Of a DNA stretch of 64,000 bases, positions 11,251 through 23,869 are shown piece after piece. The notes under the pieces were generated by a model. It saw only the letters and a program-made list of their open reading frames with translations, was not told where the DNA came from and searched no databases. The stretch covers positions 14,186,001 to 14,250,000 of the forward strand of contig NC_037090.1 in assembly GCF_002994745.2 (NCBI RefSeq), read 5' to 3'. Position numbers and translations under genes: made by a program. Position 1 is the stretch's first letter, and each line of letters opens with the position of its first letter. Origin of the DNA: Rosa chinensis. Lineage: Eukaryota; Streptophyta; Magnoliopsida; Rosales; Rosaceae.

Positions 11251-13109
11251 ATGAACTTGTCATTTTGTATCAGGAAGCAATCTTCTAATTCAATATAAAC
11301 AACTCCTACATGAATCATTCTAAGCATGTATGAATCTATAAACCATGATCGTTTTCACTCTTGTTTATTAGTTGATTTCGAGTTGGATGCTTCAAGTTTA
11401 GCATGGTATCAAAATAGTGACGGATTGAAAGAGTGAGTAAAGACAGTTGTCAATCCTGCTACGGTGCTACCTCTAAATTTCATTGTTATATTTCACTTTT
11501 TTTTTATTTAAATAATGTAAAAGAAAAATGTTTAGTGAAATGCTTCAAATTAATTTAGGCAAGAAAAGACACGACAAGAAACTTTAAGTGAATACATAAC
11601 ATGAAACGTGCTCCTCACATCAAAATATTTGAAAACTTCTTCATCTTGCTCCACGAAGAAAAATTCATAGATTCGCCACAAATCAAAATGGACAAATTCA
11701 TTCACGCCTCATGCCTAGTATAGTCATGTGCATTTCACAATTCCTACCTAATATGAATGATGATGTTTAGCTCAGTTTGATCACCTCTTCAAAAGTCATG
11801 TTAAATTCAATGCGTTCCACCTCTAACACCCCACACCTGTAAGAAAGAAATGTACCTCTTATACATAAAACTGGGCAAGCAATAACCAGAAAAGTTCTTG
11901 CTGGATCGATTAGTCAAGTCGATTTCTAATCAGACTTCTCTTTTAACAGTAAGAATTCCACGGTGTCTGGAAGAAGGCCATGGGAAAGTCATTTTCAATG
12001 GCCATGAGGTTTGCCCTAATTGAAGGGTCACACAAAGTAAAGCACTACTGTATATGACTAGTCACTGCTGATAAAACTTTGGGCTAATGCTTGCCATATA
12101 TAGTTGAGCCACCATTATCAAACTCTGTGAAGCAAGAATTGAATTAGCGAAGAGACCCTGCCATTAATAAGTCGGTGCAAACATGCATTTCTAGATCTAC
12201 CATTATTTGGTGGTATTGTAGCTCTTTCTTGTGAGCACAGCACGCACACACGAGCAGTCCTCTTTCTCGTGATGACGAGAAAAGGGAACATGCAGTGATC
12301 ATTTTATGAAAATTTTGATCTAATCTTTTTGGTAGTTAATGATTATATTTCTTGCACATGTAAATTGCCTAATTAATTAATTCATGAATTAACTAATTTT
12401 TCAAAAAAAAAAAATTCCATTTTTCGAATTATATATTCTCAAAAATTCGGAAAAATTTGCGTTTTAATTTAGTCAGTCAAATTATTTTCAAACTATATGT
12501 ATTCCTGAATTCTTCGATTGAAAAAAATGCAAAATTAAATTTTTTTATTTTAATCTTTTTAATAAAAAAGTCAACTTTAAGACTAACTTTGAATTTTAAA
12601 CTTAAATAATTAAAATATTATACAATTAATGGTCTTAAACATTTTTAAAAAAATTATTATTTACAGTTTTCATTTATGATGTGTTGAAGTTTTATCTATC
12701 CAAATCGTAATATTTGAAAAAAGAATTGATTCACCCTAATCTTTTTTTTTCAAAATTTATGTTTTAGAAGTCATATTACCTACATATAAGTACTAAAAAT
12801 TACGTAAATTGATATTTCTATATCCATATTTTTACGTCAGTATTTTTATTCGTTTTAAACACGTACACATCGAATTTTATAATTTTCCATTTCTATATTT
12901 TATGACTAAAATTTTGAAAGTATTTTTCACTAAAAGTTACTGAATTATTCATGTATGTATTTTTACATTTAATTCCTGTCTCAAATTTTACTAATTATGG
13001 TAAATTGAGATTTGGCACCATGTAAATGAGGTCAAGGGGTAACATAGAACATCTTAGCTTTTTTGTGTATTTATCTCGAGACTGTGTAAAATGATCGCTC
13101 ATTGTATGC

Positions 13110-13975
13110 AATGACGGAGCTAGGATTTTAAAATATGGTGGGCTAAATTATTTTTTTTTTAGTTTGCTAATGCTTTAATTATATTATTATTTTTTATAAG
13201 TTTTACAAGTAACATGTTTTATTCTTTAAATTAAGAGAAAATTAGAATTAATTAAACAACTAAACCACATCATATATATATATATATATATATGGGAACG
13301 GATAAATTTCATTGATAAACATCATAATGACAATGCTAGGTCAAGTTAGAACGATCCGAGGATCCTTCGATTACATCCACTTCAATTTATTCGTTACTAC
13401 AATCTAGGAAAGAAAACGCGTGCAAAACTGAAATCTAAACAACGAAACTACAGACCAAAGGAAACTAAACAACTATTGCTAAAGCATTACCCGAAATCAA
13501 AGCAACTAGAATGAAAAGTTTGAGGACTAGTGACCCTTATGGTGTACCCTCTACTTAACATCTAGTTGAAGCCTTGACTTAGAATAATGCATAGAAAATT
13601 GATTAAAAAAAAAAATCAACATTATAATGTTTGATAGAAACTCGGTAACAAAAGTTTAAGACAAAAGGATACACCTACTCAAATTGTATCATGTGCTCTT
13701 GAATATAGTAATACTCGACTAACTCTTTTTCTGACCTAATTTACCCAAAAAAAAAAAATATGCGAGTATGTATCTTAAAGCAGAATAGAAAATAAAATAC
13801 AATAAAATACTTTAAATAAAGAAATAACAAATTAACATTTGGAGCTAAGTTTAAAAATTTGGGATGGGCTACTCTTTAATATTTAATTTTTAAAAATAAA
13901 ATTAAGCTGTAAATTTATGTTTTTTTTTTCAAAATTTGAGGTGGGCTATAGCCCGTGTGTAGCTACGCATTGTTG
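13110..13975. repeat. Possible old transposable element with LINE-like 3' tail inside
   Basis: The left edge contains CAATGACGGAGCTAGG and GGTGGGCTAAATT; the right edge contains GGTGGGCTATAGCCC and GTAGCTACGCATTG. These are weakly inverted relative to each other. Between them, 13290-13560 read in reverse resembles a LINE 3' UTR (GTTTATCAATGAAATTTATC next to a (TA)n tract). The boundaries are approximate and I did not find a target-site duplication. Confidence 0.3.
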
Positions 13976-14207
13976 TTACTAATAGTTCATTGCTTTTATG
14001 TGTGAAGGCATGACTCGTTGCGTGTTCTCTCATACGAATAATCATAATTATGATTATTCGTTTGAATTATAAATATAAATTCTAAACAAATGATAAACCA
14101 TTTTTTTTCCTAAATGCTCTTGGCAATAAATGTTGCCTAGGTTTTTTAGTAACTGGTTTTATTTTTTTTGAAACGTAGTAAAACGTAGAAAATAATCAAT
14201 GAGTAGA

Positions 14208-14263
14208 GTGGCCATGTTCTTTTTTTTTTTTTTTTTTTTTTTTGAAGCGGTGGCCATGTTCTT
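14208..14263 (-). mobile_element. Micro-retroinsertion: poly(A) plus a few bases, 14-bp TSD
   Basis: GTGGCCATGTTCTT is found at 14208-14221 and 14250-14263. The 28-nt insert between them (14222-14249) is a run of T followed by GAAGCG; on the minus strand it reads CGCTTC plus poly(A). It is structurally the same kind of event as the insertions at 3647, 15534 and 33203. Confidence 0.7.
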
Positions 14264-15533
14264 ATTAAAATTTATTGTTATCAAGTTACAATTGTTTTTT
14301 GTCTAATAATTATTGCCACCGAAGAGAATGATAAACTCAATCTTTTTCAACTAAGAACATGAAAACAACTGTTGGAAATTAGGGACACATGTCAGCACCA
14401 TACCTAACTTGAACATTCGGGCTCCGTTGATACTACTGAATTTGCATTATACTTCCATGCATATACGAAGCTCCTCCCATCACAAAACAGGGTGTATATT
14501 GTTGATGTGCCCACCAAGCTAATAGCTAAGAAGCATGGGCTGAGGACCACAAAGTTTCTTCTTCATTCTACTACAAGAATAACAACATTAAGCAACATTT
14601 ATCATCTAGATACTTCGAGTCAAGTATGAAGATTAAGGTAGCAAGATCATTATCTTGTCAATCATCTCTATTTTGGTTTGGTGGGGAGCTACGTCCATTG
14701 TCGATAATTGTGTTTCTTGGTTTAGTTCATGTGTACTTGTATCAATATCATAGAATTTATTAATTAGATCCAATACTTGGATGGTCTTGCTATAAAAGGA
14801 ATTTATTTTTAAAAACAAGTATAATTAATGTGCAAACTTTAGTTTTCTCCGATATCACATTTGATTCAAATGTTAATCATTTTAGAAGTTCTCTTATAAA
14901 ATGATCATCGAAAAACTTATTCTATATATATGAAAAGGTCATCTTTACGTGCAAGATAAAATCATGAATCATGCAAACATATCCATTTTACAGTGTTTTT
15001 TCATGATCATTAACATAACTGTGTTTCTCTATCATAAACATAGATCAAGAGTGTATATATTCCCTACCTGCAAAATGTACACATAGAAACTGTGCTAACC
15101 AAGAAAGGATATCCATGAACCTCTGTTTTTTCATAAGTAGAAATTCATTTATTTCCAACCCACCAATCTCATAATAGTGAAAACTAGTGAGATTTAAACT
15201 TATAATCTCCACGATATCAATTATTTTAAATAACCAACACGTCATAATCACTGACATAATTCTAATAAACTTAATCGTGAACCCATACACTATATAATAT
15301 ATACATGATAACCATGTGTTATAAAATAACAGGCAATGATATCAATTGTGGGTAAAATAACACGCTTGTTTATCTTGTGAGTACACATAAGTTTATAGGC
15401 TTTAATGTAAAATAACATGTGTTGTTCTACTTCTTTTCACCTCCTCCAACTAAGTGATTGATGGGAGTGATGCAAGATCCACTATGGCCGGGGTGGAAGA
15501 TAGACATCGAAGTTAGGTACTTCCACTAAACCT

Positions 15534-15587
15534 AAAATTAACAGCAAGTCCTTTCAAAAAAAAAAAAAAAAAAATTAACAGCAAGTC
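15534..15587 (+). mobile_element. Micro-retroinsertion: CTTTC plus poly(A), 17-bp TSD
   Basis: The 17-mer AAAATTAACAGCAAGTC is present at 15534-15550 and exactly again at 15571-15587. The insert between is CTTTC followed by 15 A residues (15551-15570). The A-rich start of the duplicated target fits a LINE endonuclease cleavage site. Confidence 0.75.
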
Positions 15588-16436
15588 AAAATATGACATA
15601 TTCATATTACATGTGAACGCGTTTAAAAGTGTTTACCTGAAGACTAGCTTCATACCTAAGGAGAAAGTGAAAAACCGTAAAATTTTTACCGCGTTGCTCA
15701 AAAAAAGGGTTTCCGCGTTGTTGAAAATAATAACAAGATTAAGATTAAGATGAGAAAATGGTGCCTAAACTGGTGGGTTTTTGCTAATAAAGGCCATGGA
15801 AACTCAAAATATCAACCAATGGAAAGGTAAGCTCTAACAAAACTACCATCTCCACAAACACAAACAAAAGCGAGGGAGAAGAACATTGTCAGACTCTGTA
15901 GCTCTGAGCTTTTTATTTTTTCCCATCTTGGATCTCATCTGACATAATTTCTGAAGATCTTGTTCCCCTAAAACTCCAAACCCTTTTCTTATCCAGTGTT
16001 TCCCTTGATCACTCTGATCTCAGACCAAGCTCTGCCATTTTCAAGTCTCTATGTGCTTTTACAGCTAACTCTGCTCCTAAATGAGATGGCAAGCATGGAA
16101 GAGCCAAACGTATTTAACCCTATTTCAAGATACGCAGAACCAGCAGGCCTCCATATTCTCTGAACTTCAATTTAAAATCTTGTTTTTTTGGTCCCTATCA
16201 ATACACACATTTTGTGACTTGACTTTAGCCCATACCCTTTTGGTTTCTATCTGAGTTTTGTTCATATTAATGGTGTCTGGATTGTTCTATAAACTTGAAC
16301 GTGGAGTTTTGGGTTTAAAACACAAGAAAGTGGAGCTGGGTTTGAGTACTACTCCTAATCCAATTCTCGCTCTTGATCACTTGATGAACTTTTTGATTGC
16401 CGGGTCGTTTGGATGATACACAAAGGTTTGCTTAAA

Positions 16437-18254
16437 ATGGTTAAACCCTGTTGGAGGCCATCTGTAGAGGAAGATGGTGCTCGACGGGGTGGTGAAGCTA
16501 GCGGACGTGTTGAAGGGTTGTTGTGGTACAAGGACCTGGGCTACCATGCTTGGGGGCAATTTTCAATGGCTGTGATCCAAGCCAATAGTACTTTGGAGGA
16601 TCAAAGCCAGCTCGAATCCGGGTTTCTGAGTGCAAACAGATTCGGTCCTCAGGGGACCTTCGTTGGAGTTTACGATGGACATGGAGGCCCCGAGGCTTCA
16701 AGATATGTGAACGACAATCTTTTCAGGAATCTCCAGAGTATGGTTCTTCTTTATCAAACTGTTTCGTTAGTTTAATGCTATAATTCTAATAAAGCTTAGG
16801 TCCTGTTCAGAACTTTGCATACAGTTTAGCAAAATATGTTTTCAAATTGTCTAGTTGAATGTATAATCTTAGGCTTGCAATCTCACAGCACATCTCATTG
16901 ATATTTATGCTGATTGATATTTGTCTATTGACAGGAATTGCATCAGAGCATCGAAGCATATCGGAAAATGTTATTCGAAAGGCGTTTTTGGCCACGGAAG
17001 AAAACTTCCTCTCCTTTGTGAGGAAGCAATGGCTAAGTAAGCCAGAGATTGCTTCTGCAGGAACATGTTGTCTGGTGGGAGTAGTGTGTAATGGACTTCT
17101 ATACACGGCAAATGTTGGGGACTCAAGGCTGGTTCTAGGGAAAGTAGAAAGGGCCACTAGGGAAGTCATAGCTATTCAGTTGTCTTCAGAGCACAATGCA
17201 AGTATGGAATCAGTAAGACACGAACTTAAGACTACTCATCCCCATGATCCACAGATTGTGGTGTTGAGACACAAAGTTTGGCGCGTCAAAGGCCTCATAC
17301 AGGTACTGGCATGGTGCCATGGTCTGCATGCTTCTGCAAATTATATTTCATTGAACATGGTTGCATGTTTTGATCTAGCACTTGTTCTATTAACTCAAAA
17401 CACTTCAAAATACTTTTATAACACTTAAAGATACGCTCTATCCGGCAAACAGGCCCCTTTGGTATCTCAAGCTTGTGCAATTCTTGAAAAATTCTATAGG
17501 AACTGCTACTTTACTAAAGCTTTGCTTATAAGTCGAAAACTTATTGTGGTTTTATGACTTAAAAGGATCTGAAAAATGTGAATTTGTTATACTGTGGCAG
17601 ATAAGGGTCTTCAGAGTATGAATAAGTTGTGGATTTTCCTGCCAGATAATAAAGTAGAAGTGGCAATATAAGTATGTTTTTTCTAAACTAATATCAAATC
17701 TCTTCTGCAGGTTTCAAGATCCATTGGTGATGCATATCTAAAGAATGCAGAGTTCAACAGAGAACCTCTACTACCCAAGTTTAGGTTACCAGATTCTGAA
17801 CCTTTCGTCAAGCCAATTCTAAGTCCAGATCCATCAATATCGGTACTCAAACTCCGACCAGAAGATCAGTTTCTCATATTTGCTACTGATGGTCTGTGGG
17901 AGCATCTTAGCAACCAGGAGGCTGTCGACATTGTCAACAATAACCCACGTAAAGTAAGAATCAGAAAGTCTAAAACTGACTTGCTGCATAGTTGGACCAT
18001 TAAAGGAGACGCTAAGATTAATGAGCCTTTTCACACTTGTTCTGCAGGGAATTGCCAGGAAGCTTATTGAAGTTGCACTACAAGCAGCAGCAAAGAAAAG
18101 GGAAGTGAGGTACTCAGACTTGAAAAGAATCGAGCGAGGAGTGAGACGACATTTTCACGACGACATCAGTGTAGTGGTAGTGTTTCTAGATCACAATCAG
18201 TTGAAAAATGGAACCTCTCGCAAATCTAATATTTCAATAACACCCAACTTCTAG
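16437..18254 (+). CDS. Protein phosphatase 2C, clade D-like, 4 exons
   Basis: Exons 16437-16737, 16935-17302, 17711-17953 and 18048-18254 join in frame to 372 aa. The protein starts [14 protein letters not shown] and contains the PP2C signature VGVYDGHGG (metal-binding Asp80/Gly81), [12 protein letters not shown] (about 158-169), [17 protein letters not shown] (Asp283) and the final [14 protein letters not shown] metal-binding pair. The [12 protein letters not shown] opening and the NPRKGIARKL and [19 protein letters not shown] blocks are characteristic of plant clade D PP2Cs. In Arabidopsis these dephosphorylate plasma-membrane H+-ATPase and are inhibited by SAUR proteins; that role here is inference. 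An upstream in-frame ATG exists at 16413, but the family begins at MVKPCW. The 5' leader upstream may contain an intron. All four exons look intact. Confidence 0.92.
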
Positions 18255-20316
18255 ATCAGGCCTTAATTCATCTCCTGCATCCTCGTATTGTAGTGTAGAA
18301 CTGTAGATTGTGGAAGTTGATGTACGAACCAACAGCAGTTGGTCAGTTGAAAAATGTCATACACAAACATCATTTGATCAGCTACTATAGCTAAAGAATG
18401 GTCTTCAAAGAAGATCAAATATGAAGTTTCAAGGATAGTAGCTTGCCAAGCCGAATGTCTTGCAAAATTGGGAGAGAAGACTTTACCCAAAATTGCATAG
18501 AACTTGGAGCTGTAGACATTGTATAATTGCTGTACCTTGTAATCTATTAATTCAAATGTGGGGTTTCATCTGGTAGTCATATCATACGAGAACATCGCCT
18601 TTCATTATCCAAAAGTACCCAATAATTTCAACACTAACCCCATCCTTTATTTGATAAAACATATGTATGACTTGGGGTACCCAAGTGCACTACAGTTCGA
18701 GATTGCAGTTATAAAAAAAATTGCTGCAAAATTCTCAATTTCTGATGCAATTTTCATCTATTTAGCACAAAGATGGCATGATTAAAAGAAAGGTAGAGAG
18801 AAAAAGAAAAGTCTTTTCTATGCTAGAAATGCCGCACTCTAATGCTAATCAAACCACCCCCCTCAAAAACCAATGTAAGAAGTGCCAAACTCATCAATGA
18901 ATACAGAGATCAACCGGCAAATACACAAGGAAATAAACAATGGTATTTCAATGCATTCAAATATAGAATCTCAGAACCTTCAAACACTCATCATTATGTA
19001 AATGGGAAAAGAATAATAAAAATATGAACATGGATAAGACAAAGAGGAGAACATAAACCAACATTTTGTGATTCCCTTTTATAAAAAAGTCAAACAGGTC
19101 CTCCATCCACAATAAGCTAAAAGAAAAATAAATTTCGACATACAATGGACGTCTTTACATTTTTCCAGTGAAAGCTTCATATACAAAATATAAAAATTAC
19201 AAAGCTAAAACTGAACAAAATTCAAAGAGTACAATCCTATCCCAAAACCCTACCTGAAGATTGCACTACTCACCCGGCAAAGCTTAAGAAAATCCACAAC
19301 TACCCTCAAAGAGACCTTGAATCAACAACCAAGAATATCACAAATTCTAGTAATACAATCTAGGGAAGGCTTCCGGCTTTTGGATCCACTGTTCAGCAAA
19401 TCTGACAAACTGATATGTAATAATTACCTTTAACTCTTGAACCCATCTCGGTCATACTTCTCATGACACAGTGTTGGACAATACTACTCAACAGTACATG
19501 GTTATACCTCTCATCTGAACACTCTCATGCTATTATCAAATACGAAACCAAAAAACTTTGAACCACAAGCAAAAGTAAAAAAGATAAAATAGCTAGCTCA
19601 GATACATAAAAATACTACATTACTTAACTGCAGATATGCCTCCCTCATAACTGATACTGTTGAAGCCATTCCCTATTATTCACTGCTTGACTCTTCTAAT
19701 TTTTAGTTTATAGTTTTCCAAAATTCATCCTACCATTAGCAGTTTATAACGTTGATTACCATTCATCAGACTATATAGACTCACTCAGAAAACCAACTTG
19801 GTACTACTGTTCAACACTGCATCATGAGTATGCGACCATAAGCCAAAATGAGCAGTTGTCCTTGTGTCAATAGAGATATCGGAAGAGTAACCACCAAACG
19901 GTCGCCAAAAAATCCTGGTAGATTAATGATTTTCCCTAGGTTGTATTCTGAATTTAAGACATTCTTGGTAGATTTCAAGGTACGCTAACAATAAGCAGGT
20001 AGTTCTTCATTACCAAATCCAGTATGAAATAAAGCTCCTCCTTGCCACCGAATTTTGTTCACCAACTTGTAGAAGATATATATCTAAATGGAAAATGCAT
20101 CGCCTGATAACCCATGCAATCAGAAGTAGGTATAGGTAGGAAGCCTCAAGGGAATCACAAAATGTTAGAACCCTAAACCTGCCAAAGAGATGACAGTATA
20201 AATTAAAACAGCATATGGAAAAGCATAATAACAAATTTAAATGGGAATAAAATAGCCCAAAGCAAGATTAACTTACGAAGAAAAATTAACGTACTACTAA
20301 GAGAGGAAGCTTCCTT
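18255..20316. other. Intergenic between convergent PP2C and MOS11 genes
   Basis: The two flanking genes converge, so this region holds both 3' UTRs and spacer. Short open frames (for example 18558-18785) carry no recognisable domain. I see no repeats of note. Confidence 0.45.
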
Positions 20317-22104
20317 TCATGCCTTTCCTACAGCACCGCCTGCAATCGCTGCCTTCTAATTTGGAAAAAATAAAAAAAGATCAGCAACCCAGTGGCAGAA
20401 TTTGAAAAGGGAAGTATACTCATATTTTAGGTATTCAGAGTAACAAAGAAACAGTTTGAGGTCTTACCTGCTCAATATTTCCCTTGTCATTCACTTGAGA
20501 GAGAGAACCTGCAGAACCATTTGAAAACCTGAAAATAGAGAACATTTTAAAGAATTAGAAGTATACTTTCACAAATCATAAGAGAACAATATGCACATCA
20601 CAACTTCAATAATTAGCTACAAGTGATAAACTGATCGAATAACAAAATATGTAGATGGCCTGCACTGACACCATACCTGAGTGACCTTGCCTTCCTTTTT
20701 TCTTCTTCCTGAGGGTCAGGTTTAGCAGTCTTAGAAACAGGTGCAAATCGGGCCAGTCGAGCTTTCTTCCTCGCATCCTCATCACTTGCCACAGGTGGAG
20801 CAGCAATCCCAAACCTGATAGAGAAAGAAGAGGTCAGTAACGCTTGCAACATGAAATAAACCAAAAAACTAAAAATTTGACCAATTCAGTTAGTGAAGTT
20901 CTATAAGCACTGGTTTGATAGAAGATACCTCTCTGCTCTAGCCTTTCTCTTCAGCTCCTCAGACTTTTTGGATGCTTCTGATCCATGTGATGTAGAAACA
21001 GTACCAAATCTGCCACAAGATCAGCCAATATGATCAGGAACTCAATTATCAGAAAGTAGAAATAAAGATGGAAAAACAGTAACATCAAGTCAAAACCTCA
21101 TGAATTTCAAATAAACTATTCATCCCTAGCCCACTATCCATTTCAACCATGCCACTCCACTCCTCTCCAAACACCATAAATTTGACACACAAGTTTTTAG
21201 GCCCCTACACTAAATAATCAGTCTTTTGCAGTCTTGAGTCCACTCCCATACGGTGAGACTTCAGACCAATTCTATTCATAAGAACCTCCAGAACATGGAA
21301 ATCTACTATTAGTTCAACATAGAAGCATCACTGTAAACTATTTGCAACCCGGTTGACAAAATCACAATCTGAGATAACTATTATTGACATGGCTCATGCT
21401 TATTTCTATGTTAATATGCACAGTTCACACACATCTATACGAATTAACCTACTCCCAATCCACCTATTAACAGTCAAAATCTATAGTAACTAGTATTAAG
21501 ATCGCCTATGCCTTGTGCATGTTAATCCACACACATGTATATGAAATAAAACAAACAATTATTCGATTGCCTCACAGAATCCAATTGTAGAAGCCCCAAA
21601 AACCCTAACCCTAAAATTCACCAAAAAAAATCAAAGCAATCCATAGAATCCAATTGTATGAAACAAAACAAACAATTATTCGATTGCCTCATAGAATCCA
21701 ATTGTAGAAGCCTCAGAAACCCTAACCCTAAAATTCACCCAAAAAAAAAATATTCAAAGAAATCCATACCTTTCAGCTCGAGAATTGCGCTTCTCTTCTT
21801 CAGTGAGCTGCACAGATATACCGAAGCGCTCGGCGCGGCGGATCTTCTTCTCAACAACAGAAGCCGGAGCAGCGCCATCCTCTGCGGCCGCAGCGGTCTT
21901 GGGGTCCTCGGAGTCCGCCTTGGACACGTTTTCAGCTGAGTCAACGGCGGAGGGTGGGGCTGTAGGGGCGGGAGTCTCGGTGGGAGGGTCTACGGGGAGA
22001 TCTGGTTTAGGCGCGGCGGCTGGGGCCGGGGGGTCGACGGCTTTGGTAGGGTTTTCGACGGCGGGAGTGGTGTCGGTGGGTTTCTGGGTATCGATGCTGG
22101 CCAT
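20317..22104 (-). CDS. MOS11: MOS11/CIP29-like mRNA export protein, 5 exons
   Basis: Minus-strand exons 22104-21770, 21009-20929, 20814-20677, 20528-20468 and 20355-20317 join in frame to 217 aa. After an Ala/Pro-rich acidic N-terminus ([20 protein letters not shown]) come repeated basic modules: [45 protein letters not shown] and ARSLRFSNGS. The protein ends [12 protein letters not shown]. These modules match the Tho1/MOS11 C-terminal region. Arabidopsis MOS11 is the homologue of human CIP29/SARNP, an RNA-binding partner of the TREX-associated helicase UAP56, needed for mRNA export and for snc1 immunity; function here follows by homology. Every intron interrupts the codon before a module's Phe (AER|F), except the last, so exon borders track the repeats. 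ATG at 22104 is preferred over the in-frame one at 22152 by comparison with the family N-terminus. Confidence 0.9.
21541..21774. repeat. 117-bp tandem duplication in MOS11 intron 1
   Basis: Units starting at 21541 and 21658 share CAAACAATTATTCGATTGCC, the AACCCTAACCCTAAAATTCA block and surrounding sequence with few differences. The second unit ends at the exon 1 donor site on the minus strand. The duplication therefore lies directly beside a splice site, which remains usable. Confidence 0.85.
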
Positions 22105-22668
22105 TGGATTAGGTTTACGGTGGGAATCGGAGAATGCGTAGATCGGTGTCAACGACGGAAAGAGAAAGAGAGAACAGATGTCGTTTGGTGTGGGTTAGGT
22201 TGTGATTTGTGAAGGTGAAGTATCAGGGATTATAGTATTTATAGGGATTAGGAAGTCACAACATTAACCGTGAGATATATTCGGAGATATTTCCTTGTTT
22301 ACAGTTGATTGGTTTTTCTTCTGTATTTTCCAAAAGGAAAAAAGAAATAAAGAATTGTTTATTCTTTTTCTTTTCTTTTGTCTTTTCTTTGAAAGAATGA
22401 GAATAATACAGATTTTTATTATTCTTTTAAATAATTTTTTTGAAAGTTATTAAAAGATGTTTGTTTCACTATCGGAAGTCGAACTCGATTTGATCACTAT
22501 TTAGCTAGTCATTTTTAGTTACAAAAATAGTGGCTGAGTGAGTTACTATTTCAGAGTCGGGAGCAACTTGGATATAACCTATCTCCAAGGGATGTTTTTC
22601 ACAAGGTCACAAGTTGGGGTTCCTATTGCAGCCTTGCATGTTTTCACTAGACCAACCTCATTGGGTTA

Positions 22669-23149
22669 TTCAGCTAGTTATTTTGTTGACTATAATTTCT
22701 CTAGTTTTTTTGTCATACGCGTAAGTTGGACTTAGTAAACAATATCTTATATCTTAAAACACCAAGGGCCAAAATAATATTGAAATGAATAAGTCATTTT
22801 CATAAAACAATTGTGGGATGAATTGTAAAACTCAGACACTAGCCGCTTAGGATCTCTACCAACTTTACGAGGCTTGACTAACACATTGCATAAATTCTAC
22901 ACTCAAAATCGCTGCAACGGAATTGTTGTTGGTAGTATTCGGCTAGTTATTTTAGTGACTGAAAATTCTCTGGTTATCTTATCATACGCGTAAATTGGAC
23001 TTTGTCTTAGCAAGCAACGTCTTATATCTTAAAGCACTAAGGGCCAAAATAATATTGAAATGAATATGAAACTAGTGAAGTTTTGTTTATAAATCAATCG
23101 AGAGATAAATTGTAAAACTCAGGCACCAACCACTCGGAATTTTTGCCCA
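22669..23149. repeat. Two diverged direct copies of a ~200-bp sequence
   Basis: Segments 22669-22860 and 22938-23149 share CTAGTTATTTT, TCATACGCGTAA, the GGGCCAAAATAATATTGAAA block and AATTGTAAAACTCAG in the same order. They lie between MOS11 and TERC. I cannot assign them to a transposon class. Confidence 0.75.
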
Positions 23150-23157
23150 TTCTTTTT

Positions 23158-23199
23158 AAATTTTTTGCACACCGGAAGTTTCCGGTGTGCAAAAAATTT
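23158..23199. repeat. Perfect 20-bp palindromic hairpin
   Basis: Arms 23158-23177 and 23180-23199 are perfect reverse complements (core GCACACCGGAA and TTCCGGTGTGC) with only GT between them. The structure ends 4 bp before the TSD of the adjacent MULE MITE. It could be a minimal fold-back element. Confidence 0.85.
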
Positions 23200-23203
23200 A
23201 CCA

Positions 23204-23570
23204 TTGATATTCGGGAAAATATCACAAATGGTGTATGAACTTTAAGTCATTCTACATTTTAGTGTACCAACTTTCAAAACTATCATAATGGTGTATCAAG
23301 TTTGCTCCAATCTTTCATTTTGGTGTACGCCGTTAAATTTTCCGTTATCTTTACAAAAAAAAAAAAAAAAAAAAAAACTGACAAAGCTAAAGGAAAGATA
23401 GCGGAAAATTTTTTTTTTTGCAAAGATAACGGAAAATTTAACGGCATACACCAAAATGAAAGATTGGAGCAAACTTGATACACCATTCTGATAGTTTTGA
23501 AAGTTGGTACACCAAAATGTAGAATGGCCTAAAGTTCATACACCATTTGTGAAGATATCTCTTGATATTC
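23204..23570. mobile_element. MULE-type fold-back MITE with 9-bp TSD
   Basis: The element 23213-23561 (349 bp) is flanked by TTGATATTC at 23204-23212 and 23562-23570. It begins GGGAAAATATCACAAATGG and ends with the near inverse. Nearly its whole length folds into one hairpin (ATGGTGTAT, TTTCATTTTGGTGTA and GATAACGGAAAATTTAACGG each appear in both orientations), with a poly(A) loop at about 23347-23367. It lies about 300 bp upstream of the TERC start. Confidence 0.85.
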
Positions 23571-23869
23571 AAAAGAAGTTCAGGGAAAAGTGTGGGAAGT
23601 AATTTACACAAGGCGAGGCCACAGCTGTAGCTGAGGCGTTGATACTGATAGCATGCGTGAAATAAAATGTTACCAGGTTTTGTTTTGTTTGTCCCTAGTT
23701 CAGATTCTGGATATGTCAATTTCTCTCTCAGCATGGCCAGTTATTCCGAAACAAAGAGGATAAGATAATACCACTCACATTATGCAACTCCTTTTCTCTT
23801 CTTCCCCACTCTTCCTCTTCCTCTTCCCCATTTGAATTTGCCACCAAATTCTCTCCCTCCCTCTTAGCC

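Larger units (their letters stand above)
11251..16436. other. Long intergenic region with old repeats
   Basis: No coding gene is recognisable across about 5 kb of mostly AT-rich DNA. A word resembling a Copia primer-binding site (TGGTATCAAAAT, about 11404) could be a very old LTR remnant. The repeat at 13110-13975 and the micro-insertions at 14208 and 15534 are listed separately. From about 15880 the sequence is probably the 5' leader of the phosphatase gene. Confidence 0.4.

Noticed and set aside
11380..11460. Copia LTR/PBS remnant around TGGTATCAAAAT
   Set aside because: Only a partial match to the primer-binding site, with no partner LTR or coding sequence; noted only as a possibility.
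15690..15725. CCGCGTTG repeat around an A-run as a fifth micro-insertion
   Set aside because: The shared repeat is only 8 bp and the segment after the A-run is not directly followed by the second copy, so slippage or chance is as likely.
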